From Photobacterium proteolyticum (GTDB lineage Bacteria > Pseudomonadota > Gammaproteobacteria > Enterobacterales > Vibrionaceae): DNA of 64,000 bases. Numbering within the stretch: the first letter of the stretch is position 1; each line of letters opens with the position of its first letter. The stretch covers positions 1,009 through 65,008 of the forward strand of contig NZ_MJIL01000085.1 in assembly GCF_001939735.1 (NCBI RefSeq), in the 5' to 3' direction. The notes under the pieces are model-generated. The model was given only the letters and a program-made list of their open reading frames with translations. It searched no databases and was not told the DNA's origin. Both the position numbers and the translations under genes were made by a program. Shown piece after piece: positions 9,071-18,729 of the stretch.

Positions 9071-10150
9071 TTATACCCAATCATCTTGGGTAACACTCAC
9101 ACCTTTTATTTGAGCAAATACCTCATCACCAACTTTAATATTTAACTCATCTGCAGCCCATAGTGTAAGGTTCGCCCATATCTGAGCTTCTCCGATTCGG
9201 AGTCTTACAGCGACTTTTTCCTCTTCGTCAGCAGAAAGCAGCTTATCCACCCTTGCTGTCAATATGTTACGGATACTTGTCTGTTCCGGCTTTGACTTCG
9301 TTATCGAAACATCATTGGAGTGAATCCGCACTCTTACCCACTCCCCGCGCTGCCTGTTCAGTTTGCTTACCCATAGGCATGCATCATGATTTAACATTAC
9401 CTGAGTCAAAGCATAGTCCGGATGGGTGTGGTTTACCCGTGCGCTAATCAAAGAACTTTGCTCCTTGGCCGGTAACCATGGACGCATTTCCGGTGAACCC
9501 CAGACACTATTTACATTCCCGGCAACAACCACTTTGCCCTGATTAATCATCACCATATAATCTGCAAGCCGCAATATTTCATCGAGGCTATGGGTAACAT
9601 AAAGAATGGGCGTTTTTACCTGCTTGGCCAGTTTCTCCAAATAAGGCATCAGCTCCTGTTTGCGTGGCAGATCCAGTGACGCCAGAGGCTCGTCCATCAG
9701 CAACATATCAGGCTTAGTCAGTAGCGCTCTGCCAATGGCAACACGTTGCTTTTCCCCGCCAGATAAAGATGACGGATAACGCTGCAACAAGCTTTCGATC
9801 CCCAGTAACGAAACAACAGCATCAAAGTGGGCCTGATCTTTATCCCGACAACCATAAGTGAGGTTTCCGGCTACCGTATAATGGGGAAACAGACGCGCAT
9901 CCTGGAACACATAACCAATTTTTCTTTTCTCAGGAGGAAGATAAATACCCTCTTCACTATCACACAGTATTCGATCTCCAAGTTTTATCGAGCCTTTGTC
10001 AGGCTCACTTAAGCCACTCAGTACATTAATCAGTGATGTCTTTCCCGTTCCCGAACGACCAAAAATCGCGGTGATCCCCTGCATTGGCAACTCAAGCTTG
10101 ATATCTAACTCTAGGTTACCAAGTATTTTCTGAACATTAATTGCTAGCAT
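9071..10150 (-). CDS. modC: Molybdate ABC transporter ATPase
   Basis: ATP-binding subunit of the molybdate importer, 359 residues as expected for ModC. The ABC domain has Walker A FGRSGTGKTSL near 30-39, Q-loop VFQDARLFPHYTV, signature LSGGEKQRVAIGRAL near 127-141, Walker B MLLMDEPLASLD and the VTHSLDE switch histidine. A C-terminal TOBE/MOP-type molybdate-binding domain lies about 285-350 (ARVDKLLSADEEEKVAVRL). ATG 10150 overlaps the end of modB by seven bases, so the two are translationally coupled. It is the last gene of modABC. Confidence 0.96.
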   Translation of the reverse strand: MLAINVQKILGNLELDIKLELPMQGITAIFGRSGTGKTSLINVLSGLSEPDKGSIKLGDRILCDSEEGIYLPPEKRKIGYVFQDARLFPHYTVAGNLTYGCRDKDQAHFDAVVSLLGIESLLQRYPSSLSGGEKQRVAIGRALLTKPDMLLMDEPLASLDLPRKQELMPYLEKLAKQVKTPILYVTHSLDEILRLADYMVMINQGKVVVAGNVNSVWGSPEMRPWLPAKEQSSLISARVNHTHPDYALTQVMLNHDACLWVSKLNRQRGEWVRVRIHSNDVSITKSKPEQTSIRNILTARVDKLLSADEEEKVAVRLRIGEAQIWANLTLWAADELNIKVGDEVFAQIKGVSVTQDDWV

Positions 10151-10836
10151 TGGGTCTCCAATCGGTTACGTGCCATTCTCGCCATCCACTCAGAAACCAG
10201 TAATGAAGCCAGGGCAATCGCAATGGCAATAATACAAAGGCGGGCGGCTTCACTTTCAGCCCCCGGAGTTTCAATGAAGGAGAACATCGCCAATGGGATT
10301 GTCTGTGTCTCACCGGGAATATTCGAGACAAAGGTTATCGTGGCCCCAAACTCACCCAACGCACGGGCAAATGCCAGTATGGTTCCCGTCAAAATACCCG
10401 GAAGTGTGAGGGGCAAGGTAATCGTCAGGAAGACTTTAAGAGGATTTGCACCAAGCGTCCGGGCTGCCTGCTCCAATTTGGGGTCAACACTTTCCAGTGC
10501 CAGACGAATTGAACGGACCATTAGCGGAAAAGAAACCACAGCAACGGCGATGACGGCCCCGCGCCAGCTAAAGCTAAACGTCAGTCCAAACCATTCATAG
10601 AGTGCCTTGCCGATCACACCATTTCGTCCCATAAGGGTCAGCAGTAGGTAACCGATAACAACCGGCGGTAAAACCAATGGCAGATGCACAATGCCGTCCA
10701 AGATGGCCTTGCCATAGAACCGACATCGCGCCAGCAACCAGGCACACAAGATCCCCAGAGGCAGGCTAACCATTACTGCCACACCCGATATTTTTAAACT
10801 AAGCAGCAGTGCCTGTAGCTCATAATCTGTCAGCAC
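10144..10836 (-). CDS. modB: Molybdate ABC transporter permease
   Basis: Inner-membrane permease of the molybdate importer, 230 residues with five to six hydrophobic helices. The EAA loop appears as EQAARTLGANPLKVFLTITLP near residues 122-142, followed by GALGEFGATITFVSNIPGETQT-type conserved sequence. It starts with GTG (10834-10836), two bases after the modA stop codon and inside the tight operon. It overlaps modC by seven bases. Confidence 0.96.
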   Translation of the reverse strand: MLTDYELQALLLSLKISGVAVMVSLPLGILCAWLLARCRFYGKAILDGIVHLPLVLPPVVIGYLLLTLMGRNGVIGKALYEWFGLTFSFSWRGAVIAVAVVSFPLMVRSIRLALESVDPKLEQAARTLGANPLKVFLTITLPLTLPGILTGTILAFARALGEFGATITFVSNIPGETQTIPLAMFSFIETPGAESEAARLCIIAIAIALASLLVSEWMARMARNRLETQC

Positions 10837-10838
10837 GC

Positions 10839-11609
10839 TTAGTTAACTCCAAAGCCGTATTTTTCGAAAATCTCGCGGGCCTGATCTGACTGCAAAAACT
10901 GGTAATAATCTTCGACTTGACCATTCGCCTTGTCTTTCACAACTGCTACAGGATAGGTAATTGCCGTGTGACTGTTGTTTGGCAGCTCGGCTACCACTTT
11001 CACCTTGTTCGAAATCAGGGCATCTGTTTTATAAACAATCCCAAGCATGGCTTCTTGTTTCTCTACCAGCAGCAGCGCCGAGCGGACATTACTCGCACGA
11101 GCAAGCAAAGGTGAGGCCTTCTGCCACAAACCTATATTTTCCAACGCCTCTTTGGCATAAATACCCGCTGGTACATGTTTCGGGTCACCAGTCGCTAAAC
11201 GCGTGCCGTCTAGCGCCTGTGCCAAGTCCCACGAAGCACTGATAGTAATGCTATCGGTTGGGTATGATTCCGGAGCCACGAACACCAGGCTATTGTTTAA
11301 CAAACTTTTACGCGACTGCGGCTCAATAGCCTGCTGCTGCTCAACATAATCCATCCACTTTTCATTAGCAGACAGATAGATATCTGCAGGTGCTCCTTGG
11401 GCAATCTGCCTGGCAAGAGCTGCAGACGAGGCAAACGAAAGCGTCGACTGAGTACCCGTTTTTTCTTTGTATACCGCCGCCACTTCATTCATGGCATTGG
11501 TCAACGACGAAGCGGCAAAGACTGTCACCTTCTCTGACGCCAGCGCCGAACTCGATGCCCCCAGCGCGCAACTTACAGAAAACAGATATGTTAACAAACG
11601 CTTGTTCAT
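10839..11609 (-). CDS. modA: Periplasmic molybdate-binding protein
   Basis: High-affinity molybdate-binding protein, 256 residues. A signal peptide ends near residue 24 (GASSSALASE). The mature part begins KVTVFAASSLTNAMNEVAAVYKEK, the typical ModA start with the oxyanion-binding serines, and continues with FASSAALARQIAQGAPADIYLSA. The conserved Ala/Val/Tyr residues of group I ModA appear later (RSALLLVEKQEAMLGIVYKTDA). ATG 11609 has AGAGGTAAAG just upstream. First gene of modABC; the ModE-like operator lies 29-60 bases upstream. Confidence 0.96.
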   Translation of the reverse strand: MNKRLLTYLFSVSCALGASSSALASEKVTVFAASSLTNAMNEVAAVYKEKTGTQSTLSFASSAALARQIAQGAPADIYLSANEKWMDYVEQQQAIEPQSRKSLLNNSLVFVAPESYPTDSITISASWDLAQALDGTRLATGDPKHVPAGIYAKEALENIGLWQKASPLLARASNVRSALLLVEKQEAMLGIVYKTDALISNKVKVVAELPNNSHTAITYPVAVVKDKANGQVEDYYQFLQSDQAREIFEKYGFGVN

Positions 11610-11637
11610 ACTTTACCTCTAATATCAGCATGCTTAC

Positions 11638-11669
11638 TTACCGTTATATAGTAAAGTACATAACGGTAA
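11638..11669. promoter_or_regulatory. ModE-type operator upstream of modA
   Basis: Perfect 10-base inverted repeat TTACCGTTAT (11638-11647) and ATAACGGTAA (11660-11669) with a 12-base spacer. The core CGTTATAT-N8-TACATAACG matches the layout of the Escherichia coli ModE operator at modA. Repression by molybdate-loaded ModE is inferred; modE itself is not in this window. Confidence 0.75.
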
Positions 11670-11788
11670 ATGAAAACCACTTGAGGTCTCATTTATTCAT
11701 TGACGCGGTATCCAGCCAGATCAATATCGCTTCAACCCACATAGGTAGTGAGGGTGATTAATTGCGGCTGTACTCTTCCTATACTCTA

Positions 11789-11956
11789 TATACCCAAGCT
11801 ACCTCAAGATGAGGGTTCAGAGTGAGACCAGCGTGTTCAGTTCAAGGAAATTGCGGTAGGAATGGTAGCCCCTTTCAACGTTATTTGACACAGAAATGGG
11901 CATCGGAATGCCGAACCAACTGACTCACTCCCAAAGGGCGAGGTGGCTTGGGTATA
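11789..11956. repeat. MITE-like element with terminal inverted repeats
   Basis: TATACCCAAGCTACCTC (11789-11805) is the inverted copy, with one mismatch, of GAGGTGGCTTGGGTATA (11940-11956). The bounded 168 bases have no sensible coding potential. The terminal sequence resembles interspersed repeats I associate with Photobacterium and Vibrio genomes, and a related end recurs at 20618-20640. The right end sits 38 bases before the exported methyltransferase gene, so the element could supply or disturb its promoter. Confidence 0.6.
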
Positions 11957-11994
11957 GTAATTTCGCCAGATCAAAATCCTGTAGGGAGTACGCT

Positions 11995-12726
11995 ATGGGT
12001 CGCTCTTTGTTTCAGTTTTTTGCCTTCATCGTATTAGGACTCCAGCCCTTTGCAGTATTAGCCGCGAGTGATTCCGACAAGTATGCCCGTGCCCGGGAGA
12101 CAATGGTTCAAGACCAGCTAATCAAGCGCGGAATCGTCGACAACAGAGTGCTTACGGCAATGAGCAAGCTCCCCAGGCACTTTTTTGTTCCGAAGATTCT
12201 GTCGTTTAAAGCCTATACAGATTCCCCTCTGCCGATCGGTGAGGGACAGACAATTTCACAGCCATATATTGTTGCCCTGATGACGGAGGTTCTCGAACTC
12301 AAAGGCAATGAAAAAGTTCTCGAGATCGGGACCGGCTCGGGATATCAGGCCGCGGTGCTTTCCGAGGTGGCGAAAGAGGTGATTAGCATCGAGATCAAGA
12401 AGAACCTCTGCACTAAAGCCAGTAAGCTCCTTGACTCTCTTGGCTATACGAATGTTGAAACCCAATGTGGTGACGGCTACTTCGGCTGGAATAAGGGAGC
12501 CCCCTATGATGCTATTATGCTCACCGCCGCCATAGACCATATTCCTCCGCCTCTACTGGCGCAACTCAAGGACGGAGGACGGCTAGTGCTCCCCTTGGGA
12601 AACCCTTTCAGCTATCAAAACCTCGTGCTCGTCACCAAAGAGAAGAATGACTATAGGGTTTGGCAAATTGCCGGTGTTCTCTTTGTTCCCATGACCGGAC
12701 ACGCAATGAAGCCCTTCGGGAAATAG
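11995..12726 (+). CDS. pcm: Exported protein-L-isoaspartate O-methyltransferase
   Basis: PCMT-family SAM-dependent methyltransferase that repairs L-isoaspartyl residues. ATG 11995 is preferred: AGGGAG lies seven bases upstream, and the first 24 residues ([20 protein letters not shown], then VLAA) form a signal peptide. Upstream in-frame ATGs lie inside the repeat. The mature part has the PCMT hallmarks: [16 protein letters not shown], the LPRHFFVP segment, [20 protein letters not shown], and SAM motif [19 protein letters not shown], followed by GDGYFGW and [11 protein letters not shown]. An N-terminal export signal is unusual, because classical Pcm is cytosolic. Two bases separate it from the next gene, clearly an operon. 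Confidence 0.9.
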   Translation: MGRSLFQFFAFIVLGLQPFAVLAASDSDKYARARETMVQDQLIKRGIVDNRVLTAMSKLPRHFFVPKILSFKAYTDSPLPIGEGQTISQPYIVALMTEVLELKGNEKVLEIGTGSGYQAAVLSEVAKEVISIEIKKNLCTKASKLLDSLGYTNVETQCGDGYFGWNKGAPYDAIMLTAAIDHIPPPLLAQLKDGGRLVLPLGNPFSYQNLVLVTKEKNDYRVWQIAGVLFVPMTGHAMKPFGK

Positions 12727-12728
12727 CA

Positions 12729-15143
12729 ATGAGTCTCTCGGCTGTTTTCCTTGTATCCCTTTCTTCGCTCGCCTTTGAGGTACTACTGGCCAGAATCTTC
12801 TCGATTAGCCAGTGGAATCATCTCTCCTTTATGGTGATCAGCATTGCGCTATTTGGTTTTGCCGCCAGCGGCACTGCATTAAGTATCTTCGATTCAAGGA
12901 AAAATAACTGGACAAGGCAATTTGCGACAGGAAAAGTAACACCGTTTTTAGTGCTCCTCTATAGCTGCTCTACGCTTGTTTCCTTTATGCTCCTTATACA
13001 GCTTCCCCTTGATTATTTCAGGCTTCCGCTGGAATCAATCCAGGCATTTTATCTTTTTCTCAGCTACACACTTCTCGCGATTCCGTTTTTCTTCGCCGGT
13101 GTTATTGTGCTTTCAGCCTATGTCGAGCAGCCTGAAAACACGGGCTTCATTTACTTTTCTACTATGGCAGGCTCTGCTCTGGGCACAATTCTTCCCTCCC
13201 TGTTACTGCCTTTTATCGGAGAAGGAAAACTTGCCGTAACCGTAGCAATAGTTCCACTATGTTATGTAACCGCAGCCGCTTTAATAAAAAACAAGAAAAT
13301 TGACGGCTCCCGTTATCCCCCCCGGAACCTATCTTTATCTCTCGTCAGCACCTGTATTATGCTGCTGATTATACCTCTGCTCTTCACTCCATGGGGCGCT
13401 CAACTGACTGTCACCCCATCACCGTATAAATCTCTGAGTCAGCTTTTGCAATTTCCCCAGTCAACAGTCACAGAGTCGACGAGCAGCATAACGGGCAAAA
13501 TAGACACCGTCACCAGCCCCTATATTCGTTACGCACCAGGCCTCAGCCTCAAATATAGCGGCAACCTTCCTGTACAAAGCGCCATTTTTCGGGACGGAGA
13601 CGAGCAACTGGTTCTCTATGGCGCTAATGGCAATTCGAAGACGTTCGAGTTTGCAAGATTCACCTTGCCATCGGTAGGTTATGACTTTGTCCCCCTTCCC
13701 CAAAGCGCCCTGCTTGTTATACGGGGCGGAGGAACCAGCATACCGACAGCACTTGCTGCTGGGATCCCGGATATAACCATCATTCATGAAAGCCCGAGTA
13801 TATCCCGAGCTATAGCAGAACATTATAATCTGCGTACAACGTCCGAAAATCCTCGAATATTTTTCAGACACTCACAAAGAAAATACGACATCATCCATAT
13901 TGAGAGCTGGGGAACATCTCTGGCTGGATCTGCCGCCCTTAGCCAAGAGTACCTATTCACCACGGAAGCCTTCGAAGAGTACCTGAACCATCTTTCTGAA
14001 AAGGGAGTCATCATCGTTTCGCGCAAGCTGCTTCTTCCTCCTTCCGACTCGATCCGTCTGTTCTCTACGGCACTTCAGGTCCTACGCGAGAGTGACAAAA
14101 AGGATCCACTGCATCACCTTGTTCTTTTAAGAAACTGGGGAATATTCACACTGGTCGTTAGCAAGAATCCTATTGAAAATATAAAGACCCCGATGGACTT
14201 TGCTGAAAGGCTGAATTTCGACATTGTCTATATCCGGGATATGCAGTCATCTCTTGCCAATCGCTTCAATAGTTTCGAACTTCCCCATCATTACCTTGCC
14301 ATCGACAATCTTCTCCAGCATTACCGAGAAAAGAGAGATAAACAATTTTTCGATGATTACCTTCTGGATGCCGCTCCACAAGATGACAACAGGCCATTTC
14401 CAGGCCGCTTTATAAAATGGGACAGATTAGGAGATTTGTACCAGAGCATGGGAAGCCGACCCTATTCAATGCTACTTTCCGGCGAGGTCGTCATTGCTGT
14501 TGTTTTCATCGAGGCGCTGGCCGTCTCTGCCCTGCTATTGTTGCTCCCCCAGCTCTTCGCCAAAGGGAAACAAAGGAAAATCCCTTTATCCCAGAAGCTC
14601 TATTTCTTTTCCATCGGAGCGGGATTTATGTTCGTAGAAATCTATTTTATCAAAGCCTATATCCAGATATTTTCCAGTCCGGTGCTTAGCTTTACTTTTG
14701 TCCTGGCAGGTATTCTGCTCTCATCTGGGATCGGCGGATGGTGGTCTCAGAAAATGGGAAGAAATACTGTTACCTATTCCCTGTCGGCTCTTTGCTTAAC
14801 GCTTATTGGCATTCTTTATTTTATGGATCTGATAATCGATCACCTTCTGGGGTTGCCTATGCTTCTTCGCTATCTATTTGCCCAGCTTATACTTTTTCCT
14901 CCGGGAGTAATCATGGGCATACCTTTCACACTGGGAATGCGTTGCCTCCTTACAACCCCACTACAGCGAGCCTATGCCTGGGCGATGAATGGATGCGCTT
15001 CGGTTCTCACATCGATTGTCGCTGCCGGGCTTGCTCTTAATTTTGGATTTCAGTCCATTATGCTTTGCGCGACAGTATTTTACTTATTAGCGGTATTTTG
15101 TTCGAGAGACTCAGAGGCTGATCAAGCAGATTCGTTCCCTTAG
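12729..15143 (+). CDS. Large membrane protein with spermidine-synthase-like domain
   Basis: 804 residues from ATG 12729, two bases after the pcm stop; an in-frame start 69 bases upstream lies within pcm and is not favoured. It opens SLSSLAFEVLLARIFSI, typical of multi-pass proteins annotated as spermidine-synthase-like or SpeE-like. About six N-terminal helices are followed by a soluble Rossmann-like part, about 300-600. That part has ALLVIRGGGTSIPTALAAGI in the position of the SAM-binding glycine loop, then YDIIHIESWGTSLAG. Seven or so C-terminal helices follow. The glycine loop departs from the usual GGGDG, so catalysis is uncertain. The substrate is unknown. Confidence 0.8.
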   Translation: MSLSAVFLVSLSSLAFEVLLARIFSISQWNHLSFMVISIALFGFAASGTALSIFDSRKNNWTRQFATGKVTPFLVLLYSCSTLVSFMLLIQLPLDYFRLPLESIQAFYLFLSYTLLAIPFFFAGVIVLSAYVEQPENTGFIYFSTMAGSALGTILPSLLLPFIGEGKLAVTVAIVPLCYVTAAALIKNKKIDGSRYPPRNLSLSLVSTCIMLLIIPLLFTPWGAQLTVTPSPYKSLSQLLQFPQSTVTESTSSITGKIDTVTSPYIRYAPGLSLKYSGNLPVQSAIFRDGDEQLVLYGANGNSKTFEFARFTLPSVGYDFVPLPQSALLVIRGGGTSIPTALAAGIPDITIIHESPSISRAIAEHYNLRTTSENPRIFFRHSQRKYDIIHIESWGTSLAGSAALSQEYLFTTEAFEEYLNHLSEKGVIIVSRKLLLPPSDSIRLFSTALQVLRESDKKDPLHHLVLLRNWGIFTLVVSKNPIENIKTPMDFAERLNFDIVYIRDMQSSLANRFNSFELPHHYLAIDNLLQHYREKRDKQFFDDYLLDAAPQDDNRPFPGRFIKWDRLGDLYQSMGSRPYSMLLSGEVVIAVVFIEALAVSALLLLLPQLFAKGKQRKIPLSQKLYFFSIGAGFMFVEIYFIKAYIQIFSSPVLSFTFVLAGILLSSGIGGWWSQKMGRNTVTYSLSALCLTLIGILYFMDLIIDHLLGLPMLLRYLFAQLILFPPGVIMGIPFTLGMRCLLTTPLQRAYAWAMNGCASVLTSIVAAGLALNFGFQSIMLCATVFYLLAVFCSRDSEADQADSFP

Positions 15144-15199
15144 TTACCCCCCGAGGGCCGTTATAACCCTGGACAGCTGTGCGAGATTGATAATGGAAG

Positions 15200-15273
15200 C
15201 AGTGAGTTGTTAATAAATCATCGCTTTTCACTTCTTGGCCGGAGTAAAGAGAAATGATGGTCACAACTCACTG
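15200..15273. repeat. Eleven-base inverted repeat with T-run
   Basis: CAGTGAGTTGT (15200-15210) and ACAACTCACTG (15263-15273) form a perfect stem around 52 bases and are followed by TTTTT on the plus strand. It lies between the convergent SpeE-like gene and nupC. It could be the terminator of the pcm operon or the remains of a small mobile element. Confidence 0.45.
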
Positions 15274-15320
15274 TTTTTCTTGTCGCAGGTGTCGCAGATA
15301 CTATTTCAATCTAGGCAGTA

Positions 15321-16607
15321 TTAAACTGCAGCAAGGCTGATGCAAAATCCGGCGATCGTTGCCGCCATCAAGTTTGAAAGCGTACCCGCAGCCACAGCCT
15401 TAAGGCCCATACGTGCGATATCATGACGACGGCTAGGTGCAATCCCGCCCAAACCACCAAGAAGAATCGCAATAGATGACAGATTGGCAAAACCACAAAG
15501 TGCAAATGAAATAATTGCCGTTGTCTTTTCGGTCATGACTTCACCGGTAGCAGGAACAACCTTAGCCTCCTCGCCTAGATACGGAACGAAGTTAACATAG
15601 GCGACAAATTCGTTCACTATGGTCTTCTGACCAATAAAGGAACCAGCCAATGTAGCTTCTTCCCAAGGAACACCAATTAGGAAAGCCAGAGGTGCCAGTA
15701 TCCAGCCAAGAATTAATTCCAGGCTTAGCTGCTCGTAACCGAACCAGCCGCCAATACCACCAAAAATACCGTTAATAAGTGCAATAAGCCCAATAAATGC
15801 AATAAGCATTGCACCAACGTTCAACGCAAGGCTAAGACCCGCTGAAGCACCGCCAGCAGCGGCATCGATAACATTAGCGGGTTTCTCGTCTTCACCTGCA
15901 ATTTCTTGGTCAGGGATATCATCTTTGAAGTGGTCAGTTTCAGGCTTGATGATTTTAGCAAACAGCAGACCACCAGGTGCCGCCATGAAAGATGCTGCTA
16001 CAAGGTATTCCAGTGGCACCCCCATCGACGCATAGCCCGCCAATACCCCACCAGCAACTGAAGCCAAACCACCACACATTACCGCAAACAGCTCAGACTG
16101 TGTCATTCTCGCCACGAACGGCCGAACAACCAAGGGGGCCTCTGTCTGACCGACAAAGATGTTAGCGGCTGCAGACATAGATTCCGCGCGGGACGTACCC
16201 AGCGCCTTCTCCAGTGCACCACCAAGGATCTTGATGACCCACTGCATCGCGCCGATATAGTAAAGCACGGAGATCAGCGCAGAGAAGAAGATGAGTGTTG
16301 GAAGGACCCGGAAGGCGAAGATAAAACCACCACCACCGAATAACTCAAACATCTTGTCAGAAACCAGACCACCGAACAGGAAAGACGTACCGTCATTACC
16401 GTAATTGATAACATTCGCAACACCATCAGAGAAACCACCTAACAGGTCTTTCCCCCAGGGTACATAAAGAACGAATGCTCCAAGTGCAAATTGGATAGCA
16501 AAAGCACCTCCGACAGTTCTAAGGTTTATTGCCTTTCTGTTGTCAGAAAGAAGTACAGCGATGGCTAAAAGAACGACCATACCAATTAGACTCATTAAAA
16601 TGCTCAT
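15321..16607 (-). CDS. nupC: Concentrative nucleoside transporter, NupC/CNT family
   Basis: Cation-coupled nucleoside symporter of the inner membrane, 428 residues, close in length to the V. cholerae CNT of known structure. Multiple hydrophobic segments are visible. Diagnostic motifs are the family stretch [13 protein letters not shown] (near residue 150), [11 protein letters not shown], and a [21 protein letters not shown] stretch with the conserved glutamates of the nucleoside site, followed by [20 protein letters not shown]. It is convergent with the SpeE-like gene and transcribed alone. The exact substrate range is not predictable. Confidence 0.92.
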   Translation of the reverse strand: MSILMSLIGMVVLLAIAVLLSDNRKAINLRTVGGAFAIQFALGAFVLYVPWGKDLLGGFSDGVANVINYGNDGTSFLFGGLVSDKMFELFGGGGFIFAFRVLPTLIFFSALISVLYYIGAMQWVIKILGGALEKALGTSRAESMSAAANIFVGQTEAPLVVRPFVARMTQSELFAVMCGGLASVAGGVLAGYASMGVPLEYLVAASFMAAPGGLLFAKIIKPETDHFKDDIPDQEIAGEDEKPANVIDAAAGGASAGLSLALNVGAMLIAFIGLIALINGIFGGIGGWFGYEQLSLELILGWILAPLAFLIGVPWEEATLAGSFIGQKTIVNEFVAYVNFVPYLGEEAKVVPATGEVMTEKTTAIISFALCGFANLSSIAILLGGLGGIAPSRRHDIARMGLKAVAAGTLSNLMAATIAGFCISLAAV

Positions 16608-17017
16608 TGTGTAAGGTATCCTTATTGCTAGGAAATATTAATAACAGCCTCATCAACGTCGATAAAACTGTTTCTCGGCCAAATTAAAGGCATTAATATA
16701 TTTTATAACCAATGAGGACAGATGATTCTCATGAGATTGGTTTTCAGATAGGTTATGCTGGCCTAACTAGTTGACAACAAATTAACAGACAGGATTGTTT
16801 GCATAACTAGACAAATAGAAGGCAACTTTCTACTGTCTATAAACGGAAGTAGCAAAGGCATTACCGACTGACTTTAAGCAATACAGAACAATAAGTTAAC
16901 GGCAATATCAGCCGGTAGAGGTGAATACCATATCTAGTCGAAGCTAATATGGCTAATCAATAGAAATGGATTATTTACAATAGTAAAAAATATAGTGGGT
17001 CTATCTTACTTACTAAT
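16608..17017. other. Intergenic region, no gene recognised
   Basis: About 410 AT-rich bases between nupC and the unknown-protein operon, both on the minus strand. It contains the nupC promoter region and the downstream end of the amidase operon. I see no strong hairpin, open frame or repeat. Confidence 0.45.
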
Positions 17018-17845
17018 TTAACAGTTATTTTCTAGCTTATCGGTCTTTAGCATTAAATGCTCTTTCAGAGAGGCTACGAGTGTTTCGTATTCTACGTCAT
17101 CCCCGGGTTCTGGGAAGTTAGCGCCTGATATTGATCTGGGTGATATGAAAATATAGGTTCGTTTGTCAAACTCCCATTCTCGAATGATACCTTTGGCGGG
17201 CTCATCCTCTGCCGTATCGAGAATTTCTGCCATCCCTTTATCTTCATCAACCGGGTTCCCATTTGTTGTTCTGCCTTTGCCATTAGGTGATTTAAGTGTC
17301 ACTACAACAGCGCTAACCATTGGTAGGCCCAGTATGTTTTCACAGACAAAGAATATACTGCCAGCATCCCCATCAAGCTCTGCTTTCTTAGCGTCCTCTA
17401 ATCGGCAGGACATCGTACGAAACAAACCTCGGGAAAAGTGAAGTCTACTCTCGCCAAACTCTCGTCCTAAGATACTTTCAGTAAGTTCCTTGCTCATTGT
17501 GTCACCAACCGCACTCGACGACGCTTTGATTGACTCACGTTTCGCTTCCACAAAGAATTCAGATTTATCGAGAATCTTTAGAATGGCATCAGAACTGTAA
17601 ATTGAGTTGGCTTTTCCTTGTGCGTCCTTGTGGGTAGCTATGGCTTTCGTCATCGCCGCAAAGAAAATGCTCATATCAGAAAACATATGCTTCAAGGCAT
17701 CACTGACTACCTCTGCTCCTTCATTGGTAGTGCATACCATTACATTACCCGTCTCATTAAAGGCATAGTATTTACTTAACGGAGCATAGTGAGAGCTCTT
17801 GGACTCACTATGCTTCGGACGAAACAGCCAACTCAACATACCCAT
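17018..17845 (-). CDS. Protein of unknown function, paralogue of its neighbour
   Basis: 275 residues, no signal peptide or membrane helix. It aligns end to end with the product of 17849-18670. Shared landmarks are an FNETGNVMVCTT start (VNATGNLFIATT in the paralogue), FFAAMTKAI (FFAALTKAM) and SIFFVCENILGLPMVSAVVV (TIIFVCEYLMGAVSITPLVF), plus a C-terminal helix (YETLVASLKEHL). ATG 17845 is three bases after the upstream stop, so the two are translated together. It has an extra acidic insert (DEDKGMAEILDTAEDEPAKG). I do not recognise the family; the duplication next to a peptidoglycan amidase suggests a shared cell-envelope or antagonistic role. Confidence 0.75.
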   Translation of the reverse strand: MGMLSWLFRPKHSESKSSHYAPLSKYYAFNETGNVMVCTTNEGAEVVSDALKHMFSDMSIFFAAMTKAIATHKDAQGKANSIYSSDAILKILDKSEFFVEAKRESIKASSSAVGDTMSKELTESILGREFGESRLHFSRGLFRTMSCRLEDAKKAELDGDAGSIFFVCENILGLPMVSAVVVTLKSPNGKGRTTNGNPVDEDKGMAEILDTAEDEPAKGIIREWEFDKRTYIFISPRSISGANFPEPGDDVEYETLVASLKEHLMLKTDKLENNC

Positions 17846-17848
17846 GGC

Positions 17849-18670
17849 TTAACCCTTTGAATTATCTGCTGGGGAGGATGTACCTGAAGAGCCGTCTGTT
17901 CCCTCTATACTGCGCTTCATCGATTCAACTAAATTGTTGAACTCGGGATCAGACATGGCCTCGTTAAGTTCACTCGCCTGACGAATAAAATTGGGTGGCA
18001 CGAATAAATGCACTTCCTTTTCAATGTGAAAAATTTTCTTTTGGTTGTTGGCATCGAAACAAGGTCCAAGCTTAAGATCACCTTCAGATAAACTCGCATC
18101 AATAGAAAAAACAAGTGGAGTAATTGAGACCGCACCCATTAGATACTCACAGACAAAAATAATCGTTCCAACTTTCTTATTAGATGTCACTCTATTCTTT
18201 GCAACTTTAAGCCCTTCACTCCCTACCGATGCAATCAGTGAACGCAAGGAGTGAGATAATGCAGCCAGGTTTCCGCTCAGCCCGAGAAGTGCCTGGATAA
18301 GTTGATTCGAAAATGTAACCCCCCAGCTACTGCTTTCAAAATTGATCGTACTTTTCGTCACATTAACAAAAAGCCCCGAGCCCATGATCAAATCATTCAA
18401 AGCATCATAATCATAAAGTGATTTACCTGAATCTGACATCGCCTTGGTTAATGCAGCAAAAAAAACGCTGACCTGAGCAAAGGCTTCCTTGGCCTCCTCT
18501 GAGATATTTTCAGGCGTATCGGGAGAGCTTAGCGTTGTCGCAATAAATAAGTTTCCAGTTGCATTGACGACAAATTGCTTCGTAGCAGGAATGTTCGCTT
18601 GATTATTCGAAATCGGGTTCTTGGCCCGAGAATCATCTGTACTTATTTCTACCATTGTATCCTTAGCCAT
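17849..18670 (-). CDS. Protein of unknown function, first of a paralogous pair
   Basis: 273 residues with a ribosome site GAGGGAGAG before ATG 18670. There is no export signal and the composition is soluble. A variable N-terminal 30 residues precede the conserved body beginning FVVNATGNLFIATT. FFAALTKAMSDSG near 72-84, a Ser/Leu-rich helical middle (ALLGLSGNLAALSHSLRSLI) and a hydrophobic strand pair GTIIFVCEYLMGAVSITPLV follow; the tail ends in Ser/Gly-rich GTDGSSGTSSPADNSKG. It stands 59 bases downstream of the amidase and three bases before its paralogue. No known domain is recognised by eye. Confidence 0.75.
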   Translation of the reverse strand: MAKDTMVEISTDDSRAKNPISNNQANIPATKQFVVNATGNLFIATTLSSPDTPENISEEAKEAFAQVSVFFAALTKAMSDSGKSLYDYDALNDLIMGSGLFVNVTKSTINFESSSWGVTFSNQLIQALLGLSGNLAALSHSLRSLIASVGSEGLKVAKNRVTSNKKVGTIIFVCEYLMGAVSITPLVFSIDASLSEGDLKLGPCFDANNQKKIFHIEKEVHLFVPPNFIRQASELNEAMSDPEFNNLVESMKRSIEGTDGSSGTSSPADNSKG

Positions 18671-18729
18671 TTTTTCTCTCCCTCTAAATTAATGGTGTTA
18701 TGCCGCCTGCTTTGAACCAAGCGTTATTA

